A DNA stretch of 64,000 nucleotides, taken from contig NZ_JAVIXR010000011.1 of the NCBI RefSeq assembly GCF_031157525.1, positions 62,001 to 126,000 on the forward strand, read 5' to 3'. This document shows positions 26,744-36,334 of this stretch, piece after piece. Numbering within the stretch: the stretch's first letter is position 1; every line of letters starts with the position of its first letter. The notes under the pieces were generated by a model. The model saw only the letters and a list, made by a program, of their open reading frames with translations, ran no database searches and had not been told where the DNA came from. This stretch comes from Marinobacter sediminicola. GTDB lineage: Bacteria > Pseudomonadota > Gammaproteobacteria > Pseudomonadales > Oleiphilaceae. The position numbers and the translations under genes were made by a program.

Positions 26744-28129
26744 TTAAGCACTCAGTATTGAGCGCAAGTGGGCATTCAGGAACCTGCCCTGAGGGTCGAG
26801 GCTCTCGCGCACCCCCGTAAACTCACGCCACTGAGAATATAGCTTCTCAAGATGGCGGGCATTCAGCGTATGCAGTTTGCCCCAGTGGGGTCTGCCGTCG
26901 TACTTCCAGAAGATCGGCTCTATGGCCGCAAACAGGTTGTGATAATCCATGCTGTAATGCTGGTGCACAGATATGGCACAGCTATCGCGCCCCTGGAACA
27001 TGCTCAATGGCACGTCATCGGCCTGCACATAGCGGTATTCCAGAGGAAACCAGGTGGGCAAATCATTGCGCTCTATAAGCTGCAGAATCTCGCGCAGGCA
27101 GGCCGGGCCATGCTCCGCAGGCACTGAGTATTCCATTTCGTTAAAGCGCACCGAGCGCACGTTGGAATAGATCTCGTAGGACTCTCCAATACGCTCATCA
27201 AAGGTGGCAAAGTGCCGCAGGTTATTCAGCAGGAACCTGCGGGCTGATGGAAAGTCACTGCCGTATTTATCCAGCTTTTCCAGCAGTGTGACAAATTCAT
27301 TGCCGCCGCTTTCTGCCTTGTTAACCGCTGGTGTAGCCGGCTCTTCGGTTTCATTCAGGGCAATCGCCAGGGCATAGGCTGAATGGGTAATCACCAGCAT
27401 TTCCCAATGCTGGTTTTCGGAAACATGCTTATCGATATCCGCCAGCAAGTCTTCTGTTTTGGCCACCCACATGGTTTCCCGCAGACGATAGCTTGGCCGG
27501 TTCTGCATGGTGAGTTTAGTGATTACCCCCAGCGCGCCCATAGACACGCGCGCGGCGTAGAACACTTCCGGGTTACGGGTGGCATCGCAATCCAATACCT
27601 CTCCGCTCGCAGTGACCAACTGCAACCCTTTGATGTAGCTGGAGTAAGAGCCGTATTTGATGCCGGTACCATGGGTAGATGTCGCAACGGCACCACCCAG
27701 GGTTTGGTGATCTATATCAGCCATATTGATGAAGCCCTGGCCCACCTCATTCAGCGCCATGCCCATGAGTGCCATGGAGGTACCCGCACCAAACTCCGCC
27801 TGGTGGGTTGCCGAATCGTGGCTTAACATGCCGCCAAAATAGCCGAGGGACAGCAAGGTATCGTCCGTGGGCACCAGCGGGCTGAAGGAGTGCCCTGCCC
27901 CAACCGGGCGGATGGTTCCGGTGCTGCGGGTAATAACATCAACCAGCTCATCCAACGTTTTTGGGGATACCTGGCTTGCTGGCAAGCAGGTCTGCACACC
28001 CGACCAGTTGCGCCAGGGTTGCATGCGTTGAGGGTTGAGAACTTGTGCAAGTGCGGCTTGGCTGCCAAGCGCACCCAAAGCTCCGAGGGCGCCAGCGTAT
28101 TGGAGAAACTGGCGACGATTTAATGACAT
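26744..28129 (-). CDS. Tat-exported D-arabinono-1,4-lactone/L-gulonolactone oxidase-like FAD enzyme
   Basis: The 461-residue protein has a twin-arginine signal (NRRQFLQYAGALGALGA), an FAD-binding PCMH domain (TIRPVGAGHSFSPL, LGGAVATSTHGTG) and a C-terminal ALO domain with the family motif HWGKLH near the end. ALO-type enzymes oxidise aldonolactones or sugar alcohols with oxygen or another acceptor, and this one should work in the periplasm. The start has AGGAACCC upstream. It is followed by the Tat-exported PLP-fold gene. The 129-base gap upstream, behind the LysR gene, should hold the promoter. Confidence 0.87.
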   Translation of the reverse strand: MSLNRRQFLQYAGALGALGALGSQAALAQVLNPQRMQPWRNWSGVQTCLPASQVSPKTLDELVDVITRSTGTIRPVGAGHSFSPLVPTDDTLLSLGYFGGMLSHDSATHQAEFGAGTSMALMGMALNEVGQGFINMADIDHQTLGGAVATSTHGTGIKYGSYSSYIKGLQLVTASGEVLDCDATRNPEVFYAARVSMGALGVITKLTMQNRPSYRLRETMWVAKTEDLLADIDKHVSENQHWEMLVITHSAYALAIALNETEEPATPAVNKAESGGNEFVTLLEKLDKYGSDFPSARRFLLNNLRHFATFDERIGESYEIYSNVRSVRFNEMEYSVPAEHGPACLREILQLIERNDLPTWFPLEYRYVQADDVPLSMFQGRDSCAISVHQHYSMDYHNLFAAIEPIFWKYDGRPHWGKLHTLNARHLEKLYSQWREFTGVRESLDPQGRFLNAHLRSILSA

Positions 28130-28258
28130 GTTGGGTTCCTGTTTACAACGGCTGCGTGAAGCGCAGTTTTATTTCTGTTGAGGCAAGGATACCCGCTGCA
28201 AGATCATTCTCCGATAGCACTAGCGCCGGAAAGGCCAACACAAAGGGTCAATTTCATA

Positions 28259-29206
28259 TCATTGTGACCTGAGTCCCCCTCTGATGGCCTCATCCACCAG
28301 CCAACCTCTCAGCAACTGTATGCTTCGCTCTCTTCTTCGGCTGGTTTTCCAGGCAAAATAGAACCGGTCGCCGGTCGCCAACGGGTGGCACGGCAAGCGC
28401 ACAAATTCTTCGGAATCCTTGCGGGTACTCAACATGTAATCGTTGGTCAGAGCGATACCCTGATGGTGGCGCGCCGCCTCCAACGCCAGCAGCATGTGAC
28501 TGAAGTGCTGAACGCGCGTGCCGGAAGGTATGGACTCATCCACTGTTTGATACCAGGCTTCCCAGTCTCCAGCGGCCTTGTCGTAAATGCTGTGAGTGGA
28601 TAGCAGCGGAAAGCGGGCCACTTCCGCCGTGGTCATGGCCGGCTCATCGCGCCCTGCCGCATTCGCTTCCCGACCCAACTCCCTACAAATGCGCTGCCAA
28701 TAATCCTGGCTGCATACGGGAAAGAGCTGCTCAACGTACAAAAGCTCGTAGCTGTAGGCCGGAGAGCCCCGATTAATCGTGATAAAACAGTCTGCCACCC
28801 GATCAGACAGCACTGGGTTTTGGCTGGTCATCTCCAACGCCAGCTCTACTTGCGGATGTTGTCGCTGTAAATTTGGCAGCCGCGGCACCAGCCAACGAAC
28901 GGCAAAGGAACTGAAGAGCGCAAGCCGCAACCTGGATTCTTCATGCCCCAGCAGTTTTTCACTGGCCCGTTCGATTTGCAGCAAGGCTGTACTGACGGCA
29001 TCGAGATACTGCCGCCCCTCGTCGGTTAACGAGAGCGTGCGCCCACCTCGCCAGAACAGCTGCTCGCCAAGATAGGTTTCAAGCTGTTTGATTTGATGGC
29101 TTACGGCGCTCTGGCTTACCGACAACTCTTCAGCGGCCAGTGAAAAACTATTGAGGCGGGCTACAGCCTCAAATACGGGCAGCGCTCTTAATGGTGGCAG
29201 CTTCAT
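28259..29206 (-). CDS. GcvA-like LysR-family regulator
   Basis: The 315-residue protein begins LPPLRALPVFEAVARLNSFS, with the helix-turn-helix SVSQSAVSHQIKQLE, both typical of the GcvA/AmpR branch. The effector domain (LRLALFSSFAVRWLVPRLP) is also GcvA-like. It is divergent from the EamA transporter, with 125 bases between them, and upstream of the two Tat-exported oxidoreductase genes on the same strand. It may regulate either; the divergent transporter is the usual target for this arrangement. Confidence 0.88.
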   Translation of the reverse strand: MKLPPLRALPVFEAVARLNSFSLAAEELSVSQSAVSHQIKQLETYLGEQLFWRGGRTLSLTDEGRQYLDAVSTALLQIERASEKLLGHEESRLRLALFSSFAVRWLVPRLPNLQRQHPQVELALEMTSQNPVLSDRVADCFITINRGSPAYSYELLYVEQLFPVCSQDYWQRICRELGREANAAGRDEPAMTTAEVARFPLLSTHSIYDKAAGDWEAWYQTVDESIPSGTRVQHFSHMLLALEAARHHQGIALTNDYMLSTRKDSEEFVRLPCHPLATGDRFYFAWKTSRRRERSIQLLRGWLVDEAIRGGLRSQ

Positions 29207-29331
29207 TATCTATTTATCTAATACCTCGTCAATAAACATCATTTTATCGGATATTAAAACGCAAGTAGACTGTAACTGCCACTTTCCATGTGCGCGCTTT
29301 ATCCATCACCCGTGTATCAGGTAATAAAACG

Positions 29332-30249
29332 ATGTCAGGTAAAACTGTAAACAGCGCAATTCTTCTGCTTGTGCTTGGCAACGCCATGGCGCTGATATCT
29401 GATGTGTTTATCAAACTCATGGAGCCAGGCGCACCAATTCTGCAGTTCGCTTTTCTACGCTGCCTCATCACCCTTGTATTCTTGCTTCCGCTGGCCCGCA
29501 AGATCGACCGGAACAACCTGTTTTCCGGCATCAAAGTACACGCCATCAGGGCGCACGTTCACCTGGTGGGTCTGCTGTGCATGATCGTTGCCTTAAGCAA
29601 CCTGCCACTGGCCACGGCCAACGCCGTGTTTTACGCGGCACCAATTCTGGTGATGGTGTTTTCGGTTGTTATTTTCCGGGAATCACTGTCGCCGTTGAGT
29701 GTGCTTGCGGTATTCAGTGGCTTTGCCGGCATCATCGTCATCTTGCGCCCCGTGGAGTTCAATTGGGCGGCGGTAGCCGCGCTGGGGTCTGCACTGACAC
29801 TGGCCATCAACGCGGTGATGGTGCGCAAGTTGCCCAAGGGCCAGAGCACGGTACACAAGTTGTTTCTCAACTACCTGTTGGTTATCCCGGTGTCTGGGCT
29901 ACTTGCACTATGGGAGTGGCAACAAGGTGCCACCTGGCACCCGGAGATTCTGCTAACCGCGGTCGGTTCGGCTTTTTTTATTCTGGGTTACAACATCACC
30001 GTTTTGCTGGCCTACCGGCAAGTGGATGCCAATCAGGTGACCAGCGCGGAATACACAGGACTGATCTGGGCTGTAGCGATCGGCTGGATCTGGTTTAACG
30101 AGGTACCGGACTGGTGGTTCCTGGTGGGCAGCTTGATGGTTGTTGTACCGCTGGTGATGATCGGCCTGAGCCAGCGCCGTAAATCACCTCCCAGAGGCTT
30201 TAATCCTGCTACCCGGGACGAGTCCCGAGTCGCTTCGGTGGAGGCCTGA
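29332..30249 (+). CDS. EamA/DMT-family transporter
   Basis: A ten-helix drug/metabolite transporter of 305 residues with two EamA repeats; the first ends IFRESLSPLSVLAVFSGFAG and the second near NQVTSAEYTGLIWAVAIGW. Substrates in the family include amino acids and metabolites. ATG 29332 is preferred over an in-frame codon at 29290. It is divergent from the GcvA-like regulator. Its stop codon ends two bases before the left arm of repeat copy C. Confidence 0.88.
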   Translation: MSGKTVNSAILLLVLGNAMALISDVFIKLMEPGAPILQFAFLRCLITLVFLLPLARKIDRNNLFSGIKVHAIRAHVHLVGLLCMIVALSNLPLATANAVFYAAPILVMVFSVVIFRESLSPLSVLAVFSGFAGIIVILRPVEFNWAAVAALGSALTLAINAVMVRKLPKGQSTVHKLFLNYLLVIPVSGLLALWEWQQGATWHPEILLTAVGSAFFILGYNITVLLAYRQVDANQVTSAEYTGLIWAVAIGWIWFNEVPDWWFLVGSLMVVVPLVMIGLSQRRKSPPRGFNPATRDESRVASVEA

Positions 30250-30250
30250 C

Positions 30251-30361
30251 GCAGTAGGGGGAGAAACACCTCCCGAAACACGCTGTAAATACGTCCGTGT
30301 ACGCTTGGCTCCGCCATCCCTGGCTCCGCACAGTTTCGGGAGGTGTTTCTCCCCCTACTGC
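30251..30361 (+). repeat. Intergenic repeat, copy C
   Basis: Perfect 29-nt arms (30251-30279 and 30333-30361) enclose a 53-nt core (30280-30332) identical to copy B at 50 of 53 positions. The arm sequence is locus-specific but ends next to the core with CCCGAAAC, close to CCGAAAA in A and CCAAAAC in B. It occupies almost the whole gap between two convergent genes, so it may act as a shared 3'-end structure. No T-run follows on either strand. Confidence 0.9.
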
Positions 30362-30384
30362 TTGTTTGGAGCTTCGTACCCGGT

Positions 30385-30948
30385 TTAAGAGTTTGTTTTC
30401 AGGCAAGCTTCAATCGAGAATGTATGGGTGCACTCATCACCCAGTGCGCGCAACGATTCAGCGAGCCTAAGCAGGTATTCGGAGTTTGGACCACTCGGAC
30501 CAACAGCTGAAGCAATCTGACGAGCTATATCCGCGTCCGGCGCCTCGCCAAGGAAAGCTTCGTTATCCTCAGTGGCAATGTAAACCAGCCCCTCACCATG
30601 ACTGCCGTTATCGAACGTCAAGGTTGTGGTGAAACGCAGGTAGCCATTCTTTTCCCGCACATCCAAATGCTCGAACACTTTCGGTGATACCCGGAACGCC
30701 ATGCCTTTGCAGGTAGCTCCGGGCGTCTCAATCAGTGTCACCACCCTGCCCGGTGCTTCCGGCGTACCTCGATGATCGTGAGAACCCTGCCAGAACCGGC
30801 GGGCCCAGCCCTGAATAGAGGCGGGGCGTTTTTCCAGGTACGGGAAATCCACTTTGTAAATCAACGAGCCATAACCAAACAACCAGATCGAGTCGATACC
30901 GGAGAAATCCTGTCGGTTGCGGTTGTGTTCTATGGTATCAGCGGACAT
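30385..30948 (-). CDS. ChaC-type gamma-glutamylcyclotransferase
   Basis: The 187-residue protein has the cyclotransferase substrate-binding motif FGYGSLIYK (about 24-32), GWARRFWQGSHDHRGTPEAPG and CKGMAFRV, all features of the ChaC family. ChaC enzymes cleave the gamma-glutamyl bond of glutathione to give 5-oxoproline and Cys-Gly. AAGGGGG lies four bases before the ATG. The gene follows MarC by nine bases on the minus strand, so the two form an operon that reads toward repeat copy C. Confidence 0.9.
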   Translation of the reverse strand: MSADTIEHNRNRQDFSGIDSIWLFGYGSLIYKVDFPYLEKRPASIQGWARRFWQGSHDHRGTPEAPGRVVTLIETPGATCKGMAFRVSPKVFEHLDVREKNGYLRFTTTLTFDNGSHGEGLVYIATEDNEAFLGEAPDADIARQIASAVGPSGPNSEYLLRLAESLRALGDECTHTFSIEACLKTNS

Positions 30949-30957
30949 TGAGCCCCC

Positions 30958-31596
30958 TTATGCTCCCATTAAACCCGAACTGGCGATAAAGCCTGTGATG
31001 CCTGTCAGTACAATTTCAGCAGCCATGGCTGAGAGTACCAGACCGCTGATTTTGGAGAGAATGTTTAGGCCGGTTTTACCCAAGGCTTTTTCCAGATACC
31101 CGGACAGGTGCAGCAATATGCCCAGAATCAGCAAACCAGAAAGCAATCCCAGCAGGCCTCCGGCAACTTCCGGCGCATGCTTGAGCTCTGCACCATAAAC
31201 CAGAATGGCACCAATGGTGGCTGGCCCAATCATAATCGGCACCGCCAGGGGCACCACGGCTACATCATCACGCTCTTCTTCGGGCAGGCCGGTGGCATGG
31301 TTGCGGGTGCCGCTGGTGACCAGGCTAATGGCCGTGAGGAACAGCAGTGTGCCGGCACCAATACGGAAGGAGTTCAGAGTAATGCCAATGGCGCTGAACA
31401 GAACCGGGCCGCCGAAGAACAACAAGACACCCATGATAGATGCTGCAATGCACGCCCGGCGGATAATCGAGGCTTTTTCAGCAGCTGGGAGCCCACGGGT
31501 CAAGGCGATAAACATGGACACCGCAAAGAAAGGCGCCAGCAGAAACAGAAAGCGAATGGTGCTGCTGATATAGGTGCTGAAAAACATCTCAATCAT
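30958..31596 (-). CDS. MarC-family integral membrane protein
   Basis: A six-helix membrane protein of 212 residues (UPF0056/MarC). The diagnostic segments are LFLLAPFFAVSMFIALT, ALTSGTRNHATG-like loop residues (written here LVTSGTRNHATG) and the second-repeat VPLAVPIMIGPATIGAILVY. The function of MarC proteins is unknown despite the name. It is the first gene of an operon with ChaC. The start at 31596 is chosen because the first helix follows it; an in-frame upstream extension to 31632 is hydrophilic and lacks a ribosome site. Confidence 0.87.
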   Translation of the reverse strand: MIEMFFSTYISSTIRFLFLLAPFFAVSMFIALTRGLPAAEKASIIRRACIAASIMGVLLFFGGPVLFSAIGITLNSFRIGAGTLLFLTAISLVTSGTRNHATGLPEEERDDVAVVPLAVPIMIGPATIGAILVYGAELKHAPEVAGGLLGLLSGLLILGILLHLSGYLEKALGKTGLNILSKISGLVLSAMAAEIVLTGITGFIASSGLMGA

Positions 31597-31754
31597 CGAA
31601 AAAATTCCGGTATGTGCAAAAGCGCAAAGCATAGCGCCTTATCCGGATTTCTGCCGTACGCAACAGAACGTATGGCAGGCAAAGTCCTGAGCTTGCACTA
31701 GGATGAAGGTAGTTCTCCTTCCGTTCATCGGTTCAAACAAAGGGCGTTTGCATC

Positions 31755-33332
31755 ATGAAGATCGGCATTCCAAAAGAGATATTCACAGACGAGCGGCGAG
31801 TTGCCGCTACACCACCTTCGGTACACAAACTCATCAGCCTGGGCTATGAGGTTACGGTTGAATCCGGTGCAGGCGAAGCCGCCCACTATCGCGATGAAGC
31901 CTATCAGACTGTTGGCGCTTCCATTGCGGCGGACGCTCAATCCCTTTGGCGCGAGGCAGATATCATTCTGAAAGTTCGCGCACCCATGCTGAACCCGACG
32001 CTTGGCAAGCACGAGGCCGACCTGATGAAGGAAGGCGGCTTTCTCATCAGCTACATCTGGCCCGCTCAGAACGCCGAGCTTCTGAACCAATTGGCTGGCC
32101 GGAACATCACCAGCTTTGCCATCGACAGCCTGCCCCGCATAAGCCGTGCCCAGAAAATGGACGCCCTGAGCGCCATGGCGAACATCGCCGGGTATCGTGC
32201 GGTGGTGGAAGCCGCCAATCACTTCGGGCGTTTTTTCACAGGCCAGATAACGGCAGCAGGCAAAGTGCCACCAGCCAAGGTTATGGTGATCGGGGCCGGC
32301 GTGGCCGGGCTTGCAGCAGTGGGGGCCGCCAATAGCCTGGGCGCTATTGTTCGGGCCTTTGATACCCGGTTGGAAGTGAAGGAACAGATTGAAAGCATGG
32401 GCGCCGAATTTCTGCAGCTGGATTTTGGCGAGGAAGAAGGCAGTGGCGCAGGCGGTTACGCCAAGCAGATGAGCGACGAGTTTATCAAGGCGGAAATGGC
32501 GCTGTTCGCAGAACAAGCCAAAGAGGTAGATATCATCATTACCACCGCCCTGATTCCCGGTAAGCCGGCGCCGAAACTGATCACGGCGGAGATGGTGAAA
32601 TCCATGAAGCCCGGCAGCGTGATTGTGGATCTGGCATCGGAACGAGGCGGTAATTGCGAGCTTACCGAGCCCGGAAAAATTGTCGAGCACCACGACGTCA
32701 CGCTGATCGGCTACACAGATCTTCCCAGCCGCATGGCCAAGGTGGCCAGCGATCTCTATGCCACCAACCTGTTTCATCTGGTAACTGAACTGACACCAGA
32801 GAAAGACGGCCAACCAAAAGTGAACATGGAGGACGACGTGATTCGCGGCCTCACCGTGGTGCTGGGCAAGGACGTAACCTGGCCGCCACCGCAGCCGCAA
32901 ACACCCACCAGCCCCAAGCCTGCGCCGGGCACAGAAGAGCCTTCAGCAGAACAGAAGGCAGCTGCGCACAAGGAATCCCAGCGCCGCAGCATGATTAGCA
33001 AAGGCGCAGTGCTGGTAGTCACCCTTGCAGCACTTTATGGCGTTGGCGCCTATGCTCCGGAGAGCTTCCTGCGCCACTTCACCGTGTTCGTGCTGGCGTG
33101 TTTTATCGGCTGGCAGGTGGTGTGGAACGTCACCGCTTCCCTGCACACACCTCTGATGAGTGTCACCAACGCCATCAGTGGCATTATCGTGATTGGTGCC
33201 ATGTTGCACCTGGCTCAGGCAGAGAATGCCGTGGTCGGAGTTCTGGCGTTTGTGGCGGTGCTGATTGCCAGCATCAACGTTGGGGGTGGCTTCCGGGTTA
33301 CCCATCGCATGCTCAAAATGTTCCGCAAATAG
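31755..33332 (+). CDS. pntA: NAD(P) transhydrogenase subunit alpha
   Basis: PntA carries the NAD(H)-binding domain of the proton-translocating transhydrogenase, which makes NADPH from NADH using the proton gradient. The 525-residue protein (E. coli 510) starts [10 protein letters not shown], has an alanine-dehydrogenase-like two-lobe domain with the nucleotide motif [14 protein letters not shown], the mobile loop and RQD-type contacts, a Pro-rich linker (about 376-395) and four C-terminal helices. It is 12 bases ahead of pntB. The upstream region contains a dyad TGCCGTACG/CGTATGGCA near 31655-31680 whose role is unknown. Confidence 0.97.
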   Translation: MKIGIPKEIFTDERRVAATPPSVHKLISLGYEVTVESGAGEAAHYRDEAYQTVGASIAADAQSLWREADIILKVRAPMLNPTLGKHEADLMKEGGFLISYIWPAQNAELLNQLAGRNITSFAIDSLPRISRAQKMDALSAMANIAGYRAVVEAANHFGRFFTGQITAAGKVPPAKVMVIGAGVAGLAAVGAANSLGAIVRAFDTRLEVKEQIESMGAEFLQLDFGEEEGSGAGGYAKQMSDEFIKAEMALFAEQAKEVDIIITTALIPGKPAPKLITAEMVKSMKPGSVIVDLASERGGNCELTEPGKIVEHHDVTLIGYTDLPSRMAKVASDLYATNLFHLVTELTPEKDGQPKVNMEDDVIRGLTVVLGKDVTWPPPQPQTPTSPKPAPGTEEPSAEQKAAAHKESQRRSMISKGAVLVVTLAALYGVGAYAPESFLRHFTVFVLACFIGWQVVWNVTASLHTPLMSVTNAISGIIVIGAMLHLAQAENAVVGVLAFVAVLIASINVGGGFRVTHRMLKMFRK

Positions 33333-33344
33333 GAGACGACCACC

Positions 33345-34742
33345 ATGAGTACAGGACTCGTTAGTGTGGCCTATGTGGTCGCCAGCGTATTGTTTATTCT
33401 CAGCCTGGGTGGCCTGAGCAATCAGGAATCGGCACGCCGGGGTAACCTTTATGGCGTAGCCGGTATTCTCATTGCACTGGTCGCCACCATGGCCAGCGTC
33501 AGTGACAGTGGGCTTGTGGCCATTGTGATCGCGGTGTTAGTGGGTGCCAGCATTGGCATTGTCATTGCCAACAAGGTGGAAATGACCCAAATGCCACAAC
33601 TCGTGGCGCTACTGCACAGCTTTGTGGGCCTTGCGGCGGTATTGGTGGGTTTTACCGGCTATATCGATCCGCTGATTCACAGCACAGGAGCGGAGCACAC
33701 CATCAAACTGGTGGAAGTGTTTGTGGGTATCTTTATTGGTGCCGTTACCTTCACCGGCTCGCTGGTAGCCTGCGGCAAACTGGACGGTCGCATCGACAGC
33801 AAAGCCCTCACCCTGCCCGGCCGGCACTTGATGAATCTGGCGGCTATCGCCGTATCCGTGGTGCTGGGCTGCTGGTTCCTGAGCACCGATAGCATGGCGC
33901 TGGGCATACTGGCCCTGATACTGATGACCGTGATTGCGTCTGTTCTGGGCATTCACCTGATCATGGCCATTGGCGGTGCCGATATGCCGGTGGTGGTGTC
34001 GATGCTCAACAGTTATTCGGGCTGGGCTGCAGCCTCCATCGGTTTCATGCTGGGCAACGACCTGTTGATCGTGACCGGTGCATTGGTGGGCAGCAGCGGT
34101 GCAATACTCAGTTACATCATGTGCAAAGCCATGAACCGGTCGTTTATCAGCGTGATCCTCGGTGGTTTTGGCCAAACCAGCGGCAACTCAGCAGCAGCTG
34201 GCTCTGGCGACCAAGTGGCTATAGAGACCAGTGCAGATGAAGTATGCGAGGAATTACGCAATGCTGACTCTGTCATAATCGTCCCGGGTTATGGCATGGC
34301 GGTGGCGCAGGCTCAGAGTGGGGTCAGCGACATGACCAAGCTGCTGCGGGAGCGTGGCGTAAATGTACGCTTTGGTATCCACCCCGTCGCTGGTCGACTC
34401 CCCGGCCACATGAACGTACTGCTGGCGGAAGCCCATGTGCCCTACGACATAGTGCTGGAGATGGACGAGATCAACGGGGATTTTCCGACAACAGATGTGG
34501 TGCTGGTTATCGGCGCAAACGACACGGTAAACCCTGCCGCAGCAGAAGACCCTGGCAGCCCGATTGCCGGCATGCCAGTGCTGGAGGTGTGGAAGGCACG
34601 GCAAGTGGTGATTTTAAAACGGGGTATGGCAACGGGTTATTCCGGGGTGGAAAACCCGCTGTTCTTCAAGGACAACGCCCGCATGCTGTTTGGTGATGCC
34701 AAAGACAGCATCGACAAACTGGTCATCGGGCTGAGGGAATAA
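33345..34742 (+). CDS. pntB: NAD(P) transhydrogenase subunit beta
   Basis: PntB provides most of the membrane proton channel and the NADP(H)-binding domain. The 465-residue protein (E. coli 462) has about nine helices, then the C-terminal dinucleotide domain with [32 protein letters not shown] and [15 protein letters not shown] precedes ATG 33345. It is transcribed with pntA and ends seven bases before the convergent lipoprotein gene. Confidence 0.97.
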   Translation: MSTGLVSVAYVVASVLFILSLGGLSNQESARRGNLYGVAGILIALVATMASVSDSGLVAIVIAVLVGASIGIVIANKVEMTQMPQLVALLHSFVGLAAVLVGFTGYIDPLIHSTGAEHTIKLVEVFVGIFIGAVTFTGSLVACGKLDGRIDSKALTLPGRHLMNLAAIAVSVVLGCWFLSTDSMALGILALILMTVIASVLGIHLIMAIGGADMPVVVSMLNSYSGWAAASIGFMLGNDLLIVTGALVGSSGAILSYIMCKAMNRSFISVILGGFGQTSGNSAAAGSGDQVAIETSADEVCEELRNADSVIIVPGYGMAVAQAQSGVSDMTKLLRERGVNVRFGIHPVAGRLPGHMNVLLAEAHVPYDIVLEMDEINGDFPTTDVVLVIGANDTVNPAAAEDPGSPIAGMPVLEVWKARQVVILKRGMATGYSGVENPLFFKDNARMLFGDAKDSIDKLVIGLRE

Positions 34743-34748
34743 ACCCGC

Positions 34749-35057
34749 TTACTCAGTGGTGTTGTAAACGTAGGAAGAAACCGTGCCGTCGGGATTGAAA
34801 CGTACGACCAGATCGGTGGTTTCCGCATCGCCAAAGGCTGACCAACGATATTTACCGTAGGTCCAGGTGCGCTTTCCGTCTTCAACACCCGTGCGCCAAG
34901 GTTCACCAAACATTTCCTGAATCTCGGCCCGGGTGGTTTCACCCTGGGTGATCTGGTCAACATTGTGTGTAGAAAAATCCTTCCCCACCGTCGCACAACC
35001 CGCAAACGCCAGCAGGCTCGCAAGCATCAACACTGACAGACTATTCTTTAAAAACAT
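34749..35057 (-). CDS. SmpA/OmlA-like small lipoprotein
   Basis: A 102-residue lipoprotein: lipobox LLAFAGC gives the acylated cysteine at about residue 21, and the mature part is a single BLIP/OmlA-like domain with TTRAEIQEMFGEPWRTG and the central strands TWTYGKYRWSAFG. The domain resembles BamE/OmlA and similar outer-membrane-associated lipoproteins, but it is not BamE itself by size or context. GGAGAGG lies about six bases before the ATG. It is convergent with pntB. Confidence 0.82.
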   Translation of the reverse strand: MFLKNSLSVLMLASLLAFAGCATVGKDFSTHNVDQITQGETTRAEIQEMFGEPWRTGVEDGKRTWTYGKYRWSAFGDAETTDLVVRFNPDGTVSSYVYNTTE

Positions 35058-35085
35058 TGCCGCCTCTCCTGTGAAATTCTTCCCA

Positions 35086-35126
35086 TAAAAAAACACCCCC
35101 ATCATACGCTCAGGCAATGGGGGTGT
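35086..35126 (-). terminator. Intrinsic terminator of the old yellow enzyme gene
   Basis: On the minus strand ACACCCCCAT and ATGGGGGTGT form a perfect 10-bp stem (35093-35102 with 35117-35126) followed by TTTTTTT. It lies about 30 bases after the OYE stop and before the lipoprotein gene, so the two minus-strand genes are separate transcripts. Confidence 0.88.
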
Positions 35127-35158
35127 GCTGTTACAGAGAGGAAATATTCAGTCCAGTC

Positions 35159-36271
35159 TCAGTACAGTCTGGTGAGTGATTTACGGGCGAAATCGTCCAC
35201 TTCGCCAAGCCGCCCTTCCTGCACTTTGGTCAGCCATTCAGGGTCTTGCAGAAGTGCGCGGCCCACAGCAATCAGTTCAAATTCGTGGTTGTTCATGCGC
35301 TCTACCAGTTCATCGATACCCGACTGCTCTACCGACTCTTGCTTGCTGGCCATGGTGCCGCTGATGAAATCTTCCGTCAGGCCAACGCTGCCAACCGACA
35401 TGGTGGGCTTGCCAGACAGCTTCTGCGTCCAGCCTGCCAGGTTAAGGTTGGAACCTTCAAACTCCGGCTCCCAGAAACGACGGGTTGATGCGTGGAAAAT
35501 ATCCACACCGGCTTCAACCAGCGGCTTCAGGAACTGTTCCAACTCTTCCGGGCTGTTAACCAGTTTTGCTTCGTAATCCTGCTGTTTCTACTGCGAGAAA
35601 CGCAGCATGATGGGGAACTCCGGGCCTACACGGTGGCGAACCGCTTCTACTATTTCTACAACGAAGCGCAGGCGATTTTCCATGCTGCCGCCGTATTCAT
35701 CATCCCGCTGGTTGGTGCCTTCCCACAGGAACTGGTCAAGCAGATATCCATGAGCACCGTGAATCTCTACACCATCAAAGCCCAGTGCTTTGGCGTCATG
35801 TGCTGCATCAGCAAAGGCTGTGACGACATCTTCGATATCGCCCTTGCTCATGGTCTTGCCATTGGGCTTGCCTGGCGCAAACAAGCCCGAAGGGCTATAA
35901 CCAGGAACCGAAGGATCTGGAGCTGTACCTTCCTTGCGCACGGCACCCACGTGCCAAAGTTGCGGGAATATAACGCCACCGGCCTCATGCACCGCATCTA
36001 CCACATTTTTCCAGCCTGCCAGTGCTTCATCACCATGAAACTGGGGCACGTTAGGGTAGCCATTGGCGCCGGCATGATTCACCGTCGTGCCTTCAGTGAT
36101 GATCAAGCCAACACCCGCCTCCGCACGGCGCTGGTAATAGGCCACCACGTTCTCACCGGGCACGCCTTTGGGCGAAAAGTTGCGGGTCATCGGTGCCATG
36201 GCGACTCGATTGCGCAGCGTGAGGTTGTGGATATCAAAGGGTTGAAACATGGGGCCCAGGTTCGTAGTCAT
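35159..36271 (-). pseudogene. Old yellow enzyme (NADH:flavin oxidoreductase) broken by one in-frame amber codon
   Basis: The whole gene is 371 codons in one frame, the normal size for an OYE-family FMN reductase of activated alkenes. The first 227 codons contain MFQPFDIHNLTLRNRVAMAP, the active-site HGAHGYLLDQF and NQRDDEYGG. Codon 228, at 35588-35590, is TAG within the segment that in relatives reads RFSQWKQQDY, so a single G-to-A change of TGG (Trp) explains it. The remaining 142 codons are intact, with VGRALLQDPEW near the end. Everything else looks functional. It may be a recent loss, a sequencing error, or suppressed. An HxlR regulator is divergent from it. Confidence 0.85.
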
Positions 36272-36334
36272 CAGTGGCTACTCCGTAAAATTCGATGTTG
36301 GCGATAACAAGTAATTAGCGTGGTATGGCTGCTT

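Noticed and set aside
2087..30361. The three repeats as transposon ends or MITEs
   Set aside because: There are no target-site duplications and the inverted arms differ between copies, unlike terminal inverted repeats.
30209..30406. A 65-codon minus-strand frame crossing repeat copy C
   Set aside because: It is a product of the repeat: the same kind of peptide (GWRSQAYTDVFTACFG) appears from copy B. It overlaps the EamA gene and has no ribosome site.
31655..31680. Dyad TGCCGTACG/CGTATGGCA upstream of pntA as a terminator
   Set aside because: No T-run follows and it is not at a gene end; it may be an operator, but evidence is too weak to list.
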